DNA from: Paraconiothyrium sp. Pb-2020
Lineage: Eukaryota; Ascomycota; Dothideomycetes; Pleosporales; Didymosphaeriaceae
Assembly: GCA_022419385.1 (NCBI GenBank)
Contig: JAJUBI010000002.1
Span: 4,898,001-4,962,000, forward strand
Direction of reading: 5' to 3'
DNA: 64,000 nt
The notes beneath the pieces were generated by a model. It was not told the origin of the DNA. It did not search any database and saw nothing but the letters and a program-made list of their open reading frames with translations. A program made the position numbers and the translations under genes. Shown in pieces: positions 32,451-41,301 of the stretch; position 1 is the stretch's first letter, and every line of letters begins with the position of its first letter.

Positions 32451-35383
32451 ATGGATCAGAACAGCGGCTTCTTCGGCGCCCCGCTCATGAACCCCCCGCC
32501 GCGCATGTTTGGCAACATGAACGCGAACGGCTCGCCCATTCCCACATCACTACCTGCGAACATGTTCTCCGCCGACGATCTGGACGATGGCCACGACCAG
32601 GGCGACCCCAAGAGGCGGAGGATCGCACGGGTATGCGCTGCATAGGAAGGAGCGACTGGTGGCTGCGAGTGCTGATTGTGCTAGGCATGCGACATGTGTC
32701 GCAAGAAGAAGATCAAGTGCGACGGCAAGATGCCCGCCTGCACCCATTGCCTGAATTACAAAACCGAGTGCATCTTCACACAAGTCGAGAAGAAGCGCCA
32801 ACCGCCCAAGGGGTAGGCACCACTCGGGAGATGAAGGAGCGGCCCAAAACTGACAAACCTCAGCGCCAAATATATCGAAGGCCTCGAGAATCGCCTCGCT
32901 CGGATGGAGTCGTTGATGCGCCTCTCGGGCGTGCTCCCCGAAGATGACGACGGCAGCACTGACCTCGCAACCTTGGAGAAGCGATTAGCAGATCGGGCCG
33001 GACAGAGTGGGACACCAAAGGCACCAAGCCCGCAGGAGAGGAGGGCGTCTTCAGCACACCCGTCGGCGGAACAGCCCGAAGGAACGCCCGCACAACCAGG
33101 TCTACCCAGCCCACGAAGTGGAACAGCGTCGCCAGAGCCGCCACAGCAGAACGGCAATAGCAAGCGCGAACAGGACGAGGATGCGCTCGCTGAGATGATG
33201 TGTTCATTGGTCACGAACAACTGCGGAGAGACGCGATATATCGGTGGGTCTTCCACGGGAACAGGTAACCAGCCAGAACGCTAATTGAAGCAGGATCATC
33301 ATCGGGTTTCTCCATCTTTTCGCCAAAAGGAATACAATGGGTCAACGAAAAGACCGGCGACGACTCGTTCCAGGAGATGATCTCGACCTCTGCCATAGAG
33401 GACAACAAGTGGATACAATGGCGGCCAGACGTTTTCCAGGACATCTTCAAACGCCGAGTCTACCGGCAACTTCCGCCCAAGGCCGAGGCCCTTTCTCTGC
33501 TGAAGGACTACTTTGAAAACTTCAATTGCATGTTTCCGTTGTTTCACGAACCCACCTTCATGCACCTGGTCGACAAGCACTATTCGAAGGACCCATATGA
33601 GGGATCGGGATGGTGGGCTAGCTTGAACGTTGCATTGGCTTTTGCGCATCGCCTAAGAGTAATGAGCAATCTAGTGCCTCAAGAGGAAGACGAGAAGGCT
33701 TGGCAATACCTCAAGAACGCTATGAGTGTTCAGGTAGAGTTGACCATGCGCAACACCGACCTCCTCAGTGTACAAGCTCTGCTTGGAATTGGGCTTTTCC
33801 TCCTCGGCACCCCTAACCCCCAACCGACGTACTTCTTCGTGGCAGCCGCTATTCGGTTATCGCACAGTATCGGACTGCACAAGAAGGGAGCAGGCTTCAA
33901 CCTGAATACATCAGAAGTCGAACAACGAAAACGAGTGTTCTGGATCGCGTATATGCTTGATAGAGATATCTGCTTACGGTCTGGCCGGCCACCTATCCAA
34001 GACGACGACGATATGAATGTCGAGCTCCCCAGTGAAGATCCACCGGATAACATCGGCAACATTCCTCTAGCTGACGGTAAAGGCAAGATGAATCTGTTCC
34101 GCCTGATGTGCACCTTTTCCATCATCCAGAGCCACGTATACAAGCGACTGTACTCCGTAAAGGCGACAAAACAAACCGATGGCGAGCTCCTTAACACCAT
34201 CGGGGAGCTAGATAAGGAACTGGAAACGTGGAAAGACGAGATTCCGCTCGAGTTCCGGCCGGAACATGACATCAAAGCCTCGCATACTCCCCTCATCCTT
34301 CAGGTCGCTGTACTCCATCTAGGATACTACAACTGCCTTACCACCATCCACCGCATGAGCGTTCACCACGGCTACTGGACGAGTCGACTCTCCAACTTTG
34401 CCATTCAAGGTCTCAATGCACGGCCCTTGAATCCCCGTGTGTTCATGTCAGCCCAGCTCTGCGTACAGGCGGCAAGAGCATCAATACACCTTCTCAAATA
34501 CATTCCTAAGGGAGACCAATCCTGCGTCTGGCTCATTATTTACTTCCCAGTTACTGCGCTCGTCACACTCTTCGCGAATATTTTACAGAACCCGCAAGAC
34601 ACGCGCTCAAGATCGGATCTCAAGCTAATGAAGCTTGTTGTCAGTTTCCTTAGCCTGGTCAAGAATGAGCAAGGCAACGGAAGCGTGAAGCGTATGCTGA
34701 GCGTATGTACCGAGTTCGAGCGCATAGCCACCATCGTCCTGGACAAGGCGGACCGCGAGCACACCTCAAGACGAAAGCGAAAGCAGGGCGATAGCGAACA
34801 GGACGCCGAGATCGCTGCCACCGAGCGCGAACTTCTTTCCACAAGTAGAAACGGACCGCAATCCCCACCGCAGACAAACGCCAGCCCACAACCAAATCCG
34901 CAGCAGGATCAAATGATCTTCAACCCCGACTTCCACGGGTTCAACGAGGCACGTATTCCCCGCTCTCTTTCACCACAAACACACGCTAACTCCACCCAGC
35001 CCTTCCCCTTCTCCCCCAACTTCTCCCACGCAAACCTCCAACAACCCTCCCACCTCTCCGCCAACTTCTCCCCCTCTCTCGCCACCTCCATGCTCCCGCA
35101 GACCTCCTCCCACTCCGCACCACACATGCCCATGACCTCCATGGACGGCGTCATGTCTATGGGCAACACCACCTTCGACCAGACGTTCAACAACGTGCCG
35201 CAGGACCTGTGGAAGATGCCCATGACGCTCGAGTGGGACTGGGCGGACATGACAGGTACCGGCGGGTTTACGGGCGGCTACGAAGATGGCATCAGCATGA
35301 ACGGTGTACTGCCCGACTTTGGGGAGAATGGGGGGCATGGCACCAGTGGGTTTAATGCGGGGGCGATGAATGGGGGGCGGTGA
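32451..35383 (+). CDS. Zn2Cys6 fungal-specific transcription factor, 925 residues
   Basis: Four exons: 32451-32630, 32685-32812, 32864-33243 and 33294-35383, with introns of 54, 51 and 50 bases. The first intron splits the domain exactly before the zinc cluster. The cluster has Cys62, 65, 72, 79, 82 and 89 with C-x2-C-x6-C-x6-C-x2-C-x6-C spacing, preceded by the basic RRRIAR. A linker and a dimerisation-type helix follow (YIEGLENRLARMESLMRLSG). The middle-homology (fungal_trans) domain spans roughly 330-560, with FPLFHEPTF, and the family block RKRVFWIAYMLDRDICLRSGRP. The C-terminus is Gln/Pro/Asn/Met-rich, probably an activation region. It acts in the nucleus; the regulated pathway cannot be named. 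The joins restore the cluster and helix exactly. Confidence 0.93.
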
Positions 35384-36695
35384 CGAGGATTTCCCACCGT
35401 AAGCGAAAAAGGTTTCCCACTGTAAGGCGTTGGTAAGGGATGGGCGAGGCGGCGTTTTTCTTTGCGGATGGAAAAGATGTGTAATGGTCGGTTTGTATGT
35501 GTATAATAAAGAGTGAGGGGTGAGGCTGTGCCTTGAATATAGCAGGCAGAGGACCTGGGCATGCGGTGTATACCGCTTACGACGTTACGATGGGAGGGTC
35601 CTTTACTTCGCTCCGTTATTTTAGGTAAGGTGTATGAAGAGAGATTTGTGAATATTGCATATCTATCCTGTTCTTGCTGTGCGTGGCCGTGGATACTACT
35701 CGGGTGAGATGTTCCAAACGGGAGATTGGGAGGGGACGGTCAGGGGGTGTGGTCGTAATGCTGTAGGGGCGATTGCACATTGATTTGTAAGGGACGTGGA
35801 GGGTTACGGCTAGCAAGGTCTTTGAGGGAGAGATGGGGCAAGAGACATGTTGTGGTTAAGTCAGTCACGTCACTGTTCTGTACATGAATATCTGTACGTA
35901 CAAATTCTTGCTGTTGGTATAACGGGATGGTTGAGGCGGATAGTCAGCTAGCGAGCAATACACGTACCGGCACCGACGATAACGAAAATTTAAACTTAAC
36001 AACTAGAATATCGGCTCTATGTTAGGACGATGGATAAATGGGGCTTAAGCTTAATAGTATAACGCAGGGTGACTCGCTGTGTGATACGTGGTTGAAGTTA
36101 TCACCTAATAGTGTATCGCTGTATCTCATGTTGGTGTAAGAGATAGCCGGAAGACTGAACTTCATGGTGCTATATCTTGGGTACTTATGTTAGGACGTTA
36201 GAAAATTAGCTGTGGGATTAGTATCTGATAGTATTACCTAGGGTGACTCGCTATATAATACTTGTGTAAAGTTATAAATTGATAGTGTAGCGCTGTATCT
36301 CATATTGGCGTAAGAGCCAGGCGGTTGGGATTTCTTTATGTCGGCTAGTGTGGCTGGTTTGCCTGTTGCTGGGAATGTGGGTACTACTTCTGGAGAAATC
36401 TTGTGGCGCAAGAGATGAGGGTGTGGATAAGTTAGAGTGTGTATTCTCATGACGGTGCAGAGAATTAGTGGGGGCGCTATAGGGGGAGGCCAACGTAGAG
36501 GTCTGCGGCTGGCAGGCTTCGGAGGTAGGGATGAACGAAATGGGAAATGGTAGTGATACACGTGAAACAGGTGTGTGGAAATAATCCACCTAATAATAGA
36601 GCGAACAAATAATGGAATTAGATAAAATCACACCACAACGCGATCTACCGAAATCAAAACAGCATGTTGCTCAGCTGAGCAAGAGTACCCGCTGT
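35384..36695. other. Intergenic with a degenerate tandem repeat
   Basis: 1.3 kb between convergent genes. The only structure found is the roughly 168-base direct repeat at 36018-36320; no gene recognised. Confidence 0.55.
36018..36320. repeat. Degenerate tandem direct repeat, period 168 bases
   Basis: Unit 1 begins TATGTTAGGACG at 36018 and unit 2 begins with the same 12 bases at 36186. Both contain GGGTGACTCGCT, then an A/T-rich stretch, then AGTGTA(T/G)CGCTGTATCTCAT and TTGG(T/C)GTAAGAG. Many differences are C/T or G/A transitions. The second unit fades near 36320. It does not code, and the origin is unknown. Confidence 0.7.
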
Positions 36696-39608
36696 TCAAC
36701 CGTTTCTGGATTTTCTGCTAGCGAAACACGATTTTAACATCTCGTTGAATTTCGCACCCTTTCGACTCCGCTGAGCGACATCTTCTTGACTTGACTGAGC
36801 GACATCTTCTTGACTTGACTGACCTATATCTTCTTGCCTTGACTGACCTACATCTTCTTGACTTGACCGATCTGCATCCTCCCGACTCAACTGATCCGCT
36901 TCCTCCTGAATCTGCGCGTCCACTATTCTTTGAGTTGACTGATCAACATCGCGAAAGCGCTCTCTACTGCTTTGCGCCGAACAACGCGGATATGTTCTAA
37001 GCATTGGCAGCAAATATTCACGTTTTCTAACGAAGTTCTCGATCATCTTTTCGAGGTCCTTCCCTTCCATCTGTGCCGTTGTAAAGTCGGCCCATCTCCT
37101 TTCTCTTGTGCCATCTGTTGCACGAACCTGCCCGATACAATCAAGTGCGTAGTGATAAATATAGGAATCTCCATCTGAGTGAGCGGGACCAACATCTGCT
37201 CCGCCTTCCAACAATGCTTTGACTACGTCGTAATCGCATTTTCCGTTTATTGCAGCCTCTAATGGCGACAATAAGACGCCTTCCTCACCGCCGTTCCATG
37301 ATGCTTTGGCGTTGACGTTGGCACCTCGTCGAATGAAAAGCTTCACGAGTTCAACGTTACTCGCGTCAACGGCTGCCATGAGCGGGCTATATCGTTCATT
37401 ATCCAGTCTCGCACCTCTACCTAGGAAAACCTGGCACATGTCATAATTCGCTGATCGGGATACTAAGGCGCAGAGGAGCGTTTCGTTAATAAGGAATCCG
37501 CGTGCGGCGAGCAGTTGTAAAATTGGAAAGTCATTGTTTCTCGCAGCAATCAGCAGCGGGTTTTCCAAATCCGTTGGCCACACGTTTGTGTGCATGTATT
37601 TATGATTCGTGAGCACTCCCACCACCTCTTCGAATCCTTCTTCTACCGCCATAATCAATAATCGGCGGAGAAATTTCCTATAGCTTTTGAAGTAGACAGT
37701 CCCATTGCGCTTTCGAAGTGATACGAGCTCTTCCGGAATAACTTCTCTCAAGATATGTGGTATGTTGTATAGAGTGGCAAGCAAGGAGAAGATGCCTTTT
37801 CCGTCATGCATATGAGGTTCGTCCGGGATGGGTTTTTCGGCGAAGGCAAAAATATTTGGAAGAACGTCAGGCAATTCGTGTCGGAGCAGAGCTACCCAAG
37901 TAGCTTCATTTTCCAGAAGTGGTTGTAGATACGTGATGAACGTCTGTAAGAATTCTCCGTCATGTAATTCTTTGTCAGCCCTTGACGCATGTGCAAATGA
38001 GTAATTCAGGGCATATTTAACGGGGTCTTTCAATGACTCTGTCAAAGGGCTGGAAGCTTCGCTTGTTGCATCCACCCAAGCCGCAGCGTTTCTGGTTGAC
38101 TCGGCGGGACTCTGTGTAAATGTGCTCAAGTACCCAACGCAAGCCTCGGCTAGCAAACCATGTATTTGTCCAATTATGGTCCTTGGGATTTTTGAGGTGC
38201 TGCCGAGAATGTGGAACCCTTCAGCGAGCATGAAGTCCTTGACACTCAAGTGAACAAGCTCAATTCTATCAGCGGAACGAGCGAGACCGCCTGAAAACAT
38301 CTTGATCTGATATTCCATCATGCCATCGTTGGATATATCAGTGAACTGCTCTCGTTCCTGGCCTGCTATCGAGGCTTCCATGTGAGCTTGAAAGTTCATG
38401 AAGGCACGCAAGGTTCCAAGCGAAAAGTGCGATTGCTGGGTTGGCACCGTGTGCATGATGCCATATTCTGTACTCATTGACTCTAGTTGTCTGCTTGGTA
38501 CCTCCCAAAAGCACACCCATTGGAGCAGCCTCAGTGACTGGACTGCATGTTCTGCTTTCATTCGCAGAATGATTTCGCGGTAGAGATCGTTTAATTTTGT
38601 GGGAAGCTTGCTTGATTTGGCAATCACTTGGCTAATGGGCATACGCGCCTTTATGTCGTCAATCATCTGATCAACGATGAGCTTGGCCCAGACAAAGATA
38701 CCATTGGCGCGCTTGTCAATTTCATCGATCAAGAGTCGAATATCTCCTAGCGATAGCGATAAATCGCTCCCGTGGAACACTCGTTCGACATATGTTCTGA
38801 TGTCTGCATGGTTTTGCCGTTGCAGTTCTATTGATGGATTCGAATCGTAATTGATGAATGCATCATCCCGACAACTGTAACATACGATGAGCTGGTAGAC
38901 AGAAGCACCAGTACCATTTTCCGTGTGGAGTTTTGTTACATCTTGGAACATCTTGAGAAACTGCTTCGCGCCCTCTCCATCGCATTCATCCACCCCATCG
39001 ATGAGAATGCGGACGTCAGTGACCGCGAGTACCTCTTGGATGGATACTTCGAGCAATTGGAGCAGCTTCTCGGTACCCCATTTGACCTTCTCTTTGTTAA
39101 GATCCACTCCGACTGATTTGATCCTGAAGCTTTCTAGCAACAAATAAATATGGGTCGGGAAATGCTGCAGCAGTTGCCGAAGCAATGACCGAATCATGCC
39201 CTCCAGCGACTTTTCAAGGTCTAGTCCGTCGCGACGAAAGAAATGGTATAGGATGCCATGGCCTCCTGTATCAAGGTGGTGCCGATGCTCGGGAGTCCGC
39301 CGCTCCATATAGGATACAAGAAAGTTCATCAATGTGGATTTTCCCGCCCCAGGCGCACCACGGATCCAGAGTACACTTGCAGTGGAACTAGCCCACCTGC
39401 CATAGTCAGGATGCTCTAGGATCCAGGCGCAGGTTCCAGTGGTTTCGTGCTTGATTTTCTCGCGTTTGAGGTGGATGTTTTCAAACGACAGCGACTGCAG
39501 GCATTTCTCTACATCGTTGAGAGGCGCTGGGCCCTGGTAGTTGTTGATCCCAACATGAACATGTGCATTTCCTGAAGCTTCAATATTGGTATTCTCGAAG
39601 TGTGACAT
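36696..39608 (-). CDS. NOD-like receptor: N-terminal amyloid-type motif, NACHT, ankyrin repeats
   Basis: Single exon, 970 residues. Residues 1-26 are a short Gly/Asn-rich motif (FENTNIEASGNAHVHVG, then INNY), with no enzymatic or HeLo domain in front. The NACHT domain follows: Walker A GAPGAGKS (84-91), Walker B ILIDGVDECDG, and the fungal signature GIFVWAKLIVDQM. The middle is helical. Ankyrin-like repeats lie at about 655-835 (ENPLLIAARNND, YSPLMAAVDASNVELVKLFIRRGANVN, LLSPLEAAINGK). Residues 905-944 are an 8-residue tandem repeat (QSSQEDVA type). NACHT proteins oligomerise on ligand binding and activate a partner. Here the likely partner is the HeLo protein divergently encoded 385 bases away, because its C-terminus carries the same motif. 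It resembles NWD2 of Podospora with ankyrins in place of WD40. The architecture is read directly; the signalling role is inference. Confidence 0.9.
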   Translation of the reverse strand: MSHFENTNIEASGNAHVHVGINNYQGPAPLNDVEKCLQSLSFENIHLKREKIKHETTGTCAWILEHPDYGRWASSTASVLWIRGAPGAGKSTLMNFLVSYMERRTPEHRHHLDTGGHGILYHFFRRDGLDLEKSLEGMIRSLLRQLLQHFPTHIYLLLESFRIKSVGVDLNKEKVKWGTEKLLQLLEVSIQEVLAVTDVRILIDGVDECDGEGAKQFLKMFQDVTKLHTENGTGASVYQLIVCYSCRDDAFINYDSNPSIELQRQNHADIRTYVERVFHGSDLSLSLGDIRLLIDEIDKRANGIFVWAKLIVDQMIDDIKARMPISQVIAKSSKLPTKLNDLYREIILRMKAEHAVQSLRLLQWVCFWEVPSRQLESMSTEYGIMHTVPTQQSHFSLGTLRAFMNFQAHMEASIAGQEREQFTDISNDGMMEYQIKMFSGGLARSADRIELVHLSVKDFMLAEGFHILGSTSKIPRTIIGQIHGLLAEACVGYLSTFTQSPAESTRNAAAWVDATSEASSPLTESLKDPVKYALNYSFAHASRADKELHDGEFLQTFITYLQPLLENEATWVALLRHELPDVLPNIFAFAEKPIPDEPHMHDGKGIFSLLATLYNIPHILREVIPEELVSLRKRNGTVYFKSYRKFLRRLLIMAVEEGFEEVVGVLTNHKYMHTNVWPTDLENPLLIAARNNDFPILQLLAARGFLINETLLCALVSRSANYDMCQVFLGRGARLDNERYSPLMAAVDASNVELVKLFIRRGANVNAKASWNGGEEGVLLSPLEAAINGKCDYDVVKALLEGGADVGPAHSDGDSYIYHYALDCIGQVRATDGTRERRWADFTTAQMEGKDLEKMIENFVRKREYLLPMLRTYPRCSAQSSRERFRDVDQSTQRIVDAQIQEEADQLSREDADRSSQEDVGQSRQEDIGQSSQEDVAQSSQEDVAQRSRKGAKFNEMLKSCFASRKSRNG
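36775..36894 (-). repeat. 24-base in-frame minisatellite in the NLR C-terminus
   Basis: Five units of 24 bases (36775-36798, 36799-36822, 36823-36846, 36847-36870, 36871-36894). The first two are identical on the plus strand (gcgacatcttcttgac, then ttgactga) and later ones diverge. They encode an 8-residue repeat of QSSQEDVA type, hydrophilic and acidic. The length is a multiple of three, so copy number can change without a frameshift. Confidence 0.9.
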
Positions 39609-39993
39609 CTAGACGCGCCGGGCCATATGCCGTAGGTATAAAGTGTAGAATTTCAAGGCTGGAAACATAGGCGGTACGGAACTATCAGACTGCAGTTCCT
39701 CTTATCGCACAACTCTGCGGGGTAACATAAACTAGGGTGCGGCTGAGGTGCAGGAATCTTGTCGTTTAAGCAAGCGCCACTGACCGGGGCGCGTGGCATG
39801 AGACCGGTCAAGATCGAGAAAGGCTAAATCCAGCCCACCTCTCGCGCGTTATGGGCTGAGCTGTTATGCCGTTAGTAAAGTGTATGCCTTGTGAACGTGT
39901 CGCAAAAGTGCATATATACGAGTAGACCCAGAGCTCTCGCTTTCACTCAAAAGATCCACTCCCACCCAGACTCAAGGCCAAAATCTGCCCACA
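39609..39993. promoter_or_regulatory. Shared divergent promoter of NLR and HeLo gene
   Basis: 385 bases between the minus-strand ATG at 39608 and the plus-strand ATG at 39994. A TATATA element at 39913-39918 is about 76 bases before the HeLo start. No coding sequence. Co-regulation of receptor and effector is likely but inferred. Confidence 0.6.
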
Positions 39994-40890
39994 ATGTCCG
40001 GAAGTGCTAGCATTGTGACCAGCCTGCCTGGACTATTCATGGCATGCATCCAATGCTTCGAAACCATCCAATACGGCCGAACGCTCGAGACAGAACGAGA
40101 CACTCTGGTCCTTCGCCTCCACTACATTGGCCTTATTCTGTCTCGATGGGGAGCTTCGAAGGGCATCGTTGGCACCATCAACCCAGAGACGATCGATGAA
40201 CAGCTGGATGAATGTCGACCGTTCCTCCAAGCAATCATAACACGATTCGACGACGCCAAGCGGAAGAGCGAGAAATACGAACTCAACAAACAGCAGCAAC
40301 AACAAGGTCCACCACCGGAAACCAACAACGTGCTGCAACTTGAAGAGGCGACAGAATCTGCCGGATCAAGTTTCCGAACCGCCACCAAAAACCTCATGCA
40401 CAAGTATGCCACGAAGTACGATAACGCAGTCACGCGAACAAAATGGGCCATCTACGAACGAAAAGTCCTCGAGAACCTCGTTTCAAACCTGCGCTCCGAC
40501 GTCGATGACTTGATCGAGTTGTTCCCGGAGCGTGTTGCCAGACCTATGGATGAAATGATTGTAGAGGAGGTGCAAGAGCTCGATGACACCGTTCTTCCGG
40601 TCATGCAACAGATCAGTCGTGTCGAGCAAGACACAGCCATGGAACAAGAAGCAACAGCAGAGATCAAGAAGCGCGAAGAACGAGGCCATACATTTGAAAA
40701 CTTCGATATCGAGGGTCAAGATGGTCTTCGATTCCGCGCAGGCCATGAATTTGGGTATGGCGCAACGCCATCGGGACCGAGGAGTTCGTTTAACAATTTC
40801 AAGGTTCGTGGGTCAGGTCAAGTGAATGCTGGGGACAAATGGCACGGAAAACCGGCAGAGGAGAGGCCGAGAAATGAGGACGGACGCTGA
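39994..40890 (+). CDS. HeLo-domain protein with two C-terminal HET-s-like amyloid motifs
   Basis: Single exon, 298 residues. Residues 1-225 resemble the helical HeLo domain of HET-S-type cell-death proteins: a hydrophobic N-terminus (IVTSLPGLFMACIQCFETIQYGR), then LVLRLHYIGLILSRWG. A Gln-rich loop lies near 100-105. Two copies of a short motif follow: F234-ENFDIEGQDGLRFRAG and F266-NNFKVRGSGQVNAGDKWHG, 32 residues apart. They share the pattern F-x-N-F-x-I/V-x-G...AG with each other and resemble the first 25 residues of the adjacent NLR. In HET-S, two such pseudo-repeats form an amyloid whose templating unfolds HeLo into a membrane-disrupting toxin. The domain call is good; amyloid formation and killing are inferred. 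A further in-frame motif copy lies after the stop (40960-41085). Confidence 0.88.
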   Translation: MSGSASIVTSLPGLFMACIQCFETIQYGRTLETERDTLVLRLHYIGLILSRWGASKGIVGTINPETIDEQLDECRPFLQAIITRFDDAKRKSEKYELNKQQQQQGPPPETNNVLQLEEATESAGSSFRTATKNLMHKYATKYDNAVTRTKWAIYERKVLENLVSNLRSDVDDLIELFPERVARPMDEMIVEEVQELDDTVLPVMQQISRVEQDTAMEQEATAEIKKREERGHTFENFDIEGQDGLRFRAGHEFGYGATPSGPRSSFNNFKVRGSGQVNAGDKWHGKPAEERPRNEDGR

Positions 40891-40959
40891 GTAGTGAACC
40901 CGCCGATCCTAGATCACCAAAAAAGGGTTTGAAGCACCGCGAGACCGGGGAGCATATGT

Positions 40960-41085
40960 AGTGATTTCAAAGTTCGTGGCTCAGGCAAAGTGCAGACTGG
41001 AGACAAGCATTCCGGAAAGTCGACAGATGTGCCAAGAACTGAGAACGAAGGCTGAGTAGTGAATCCTCTGATCATAGATCAGTTC
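40960..41085 (+). repeat. Duplicated copy of the HeLo gene 3' end, carrying a third motif
   Basis: The sequence from about 40792 to 40918 is repeated 168 bases downstream at 40960-41085, still in the HeLo reading frame. Copy B encodes DFKVRGSGKVQTGDKHSGK, its own TGA at 41053-41055, and the same trailer (GTAGTGAA, then CC, then GATC and TAGATCA) as copy A. In-frame stops at 40888-40890 and 40930-40932 separate it from the coding sequence, so it is untranslated unless spliced or read through. Confidence 0.85.
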
Positions 41086-41301
41086 GAATAGCATTAAACC
41101 GTACTATAACAATATCCTCCAAACAGGAGCCGAAACATCAATATGCGGTACAAGAAGTACTTTTCATCAAAGGTAAAGCCCCAGACGTTGGAGGGAGCGG
41201 CACCCAACGTCTCGGACGGGGTATAATCAAGTCGATGCGATCCAACGCGCTTCCAATACCTTCTCTTTCTCTGTTCTAACATTATTGCTCTTCTCACTCG
41301 C
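41086..41301. other. Intergenic, nothing recognised
   Basis: About 215 bases between the duplicated HeLo tail and the stop of the PHD-protein gene; no feature seen. Confidence 0.4.
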
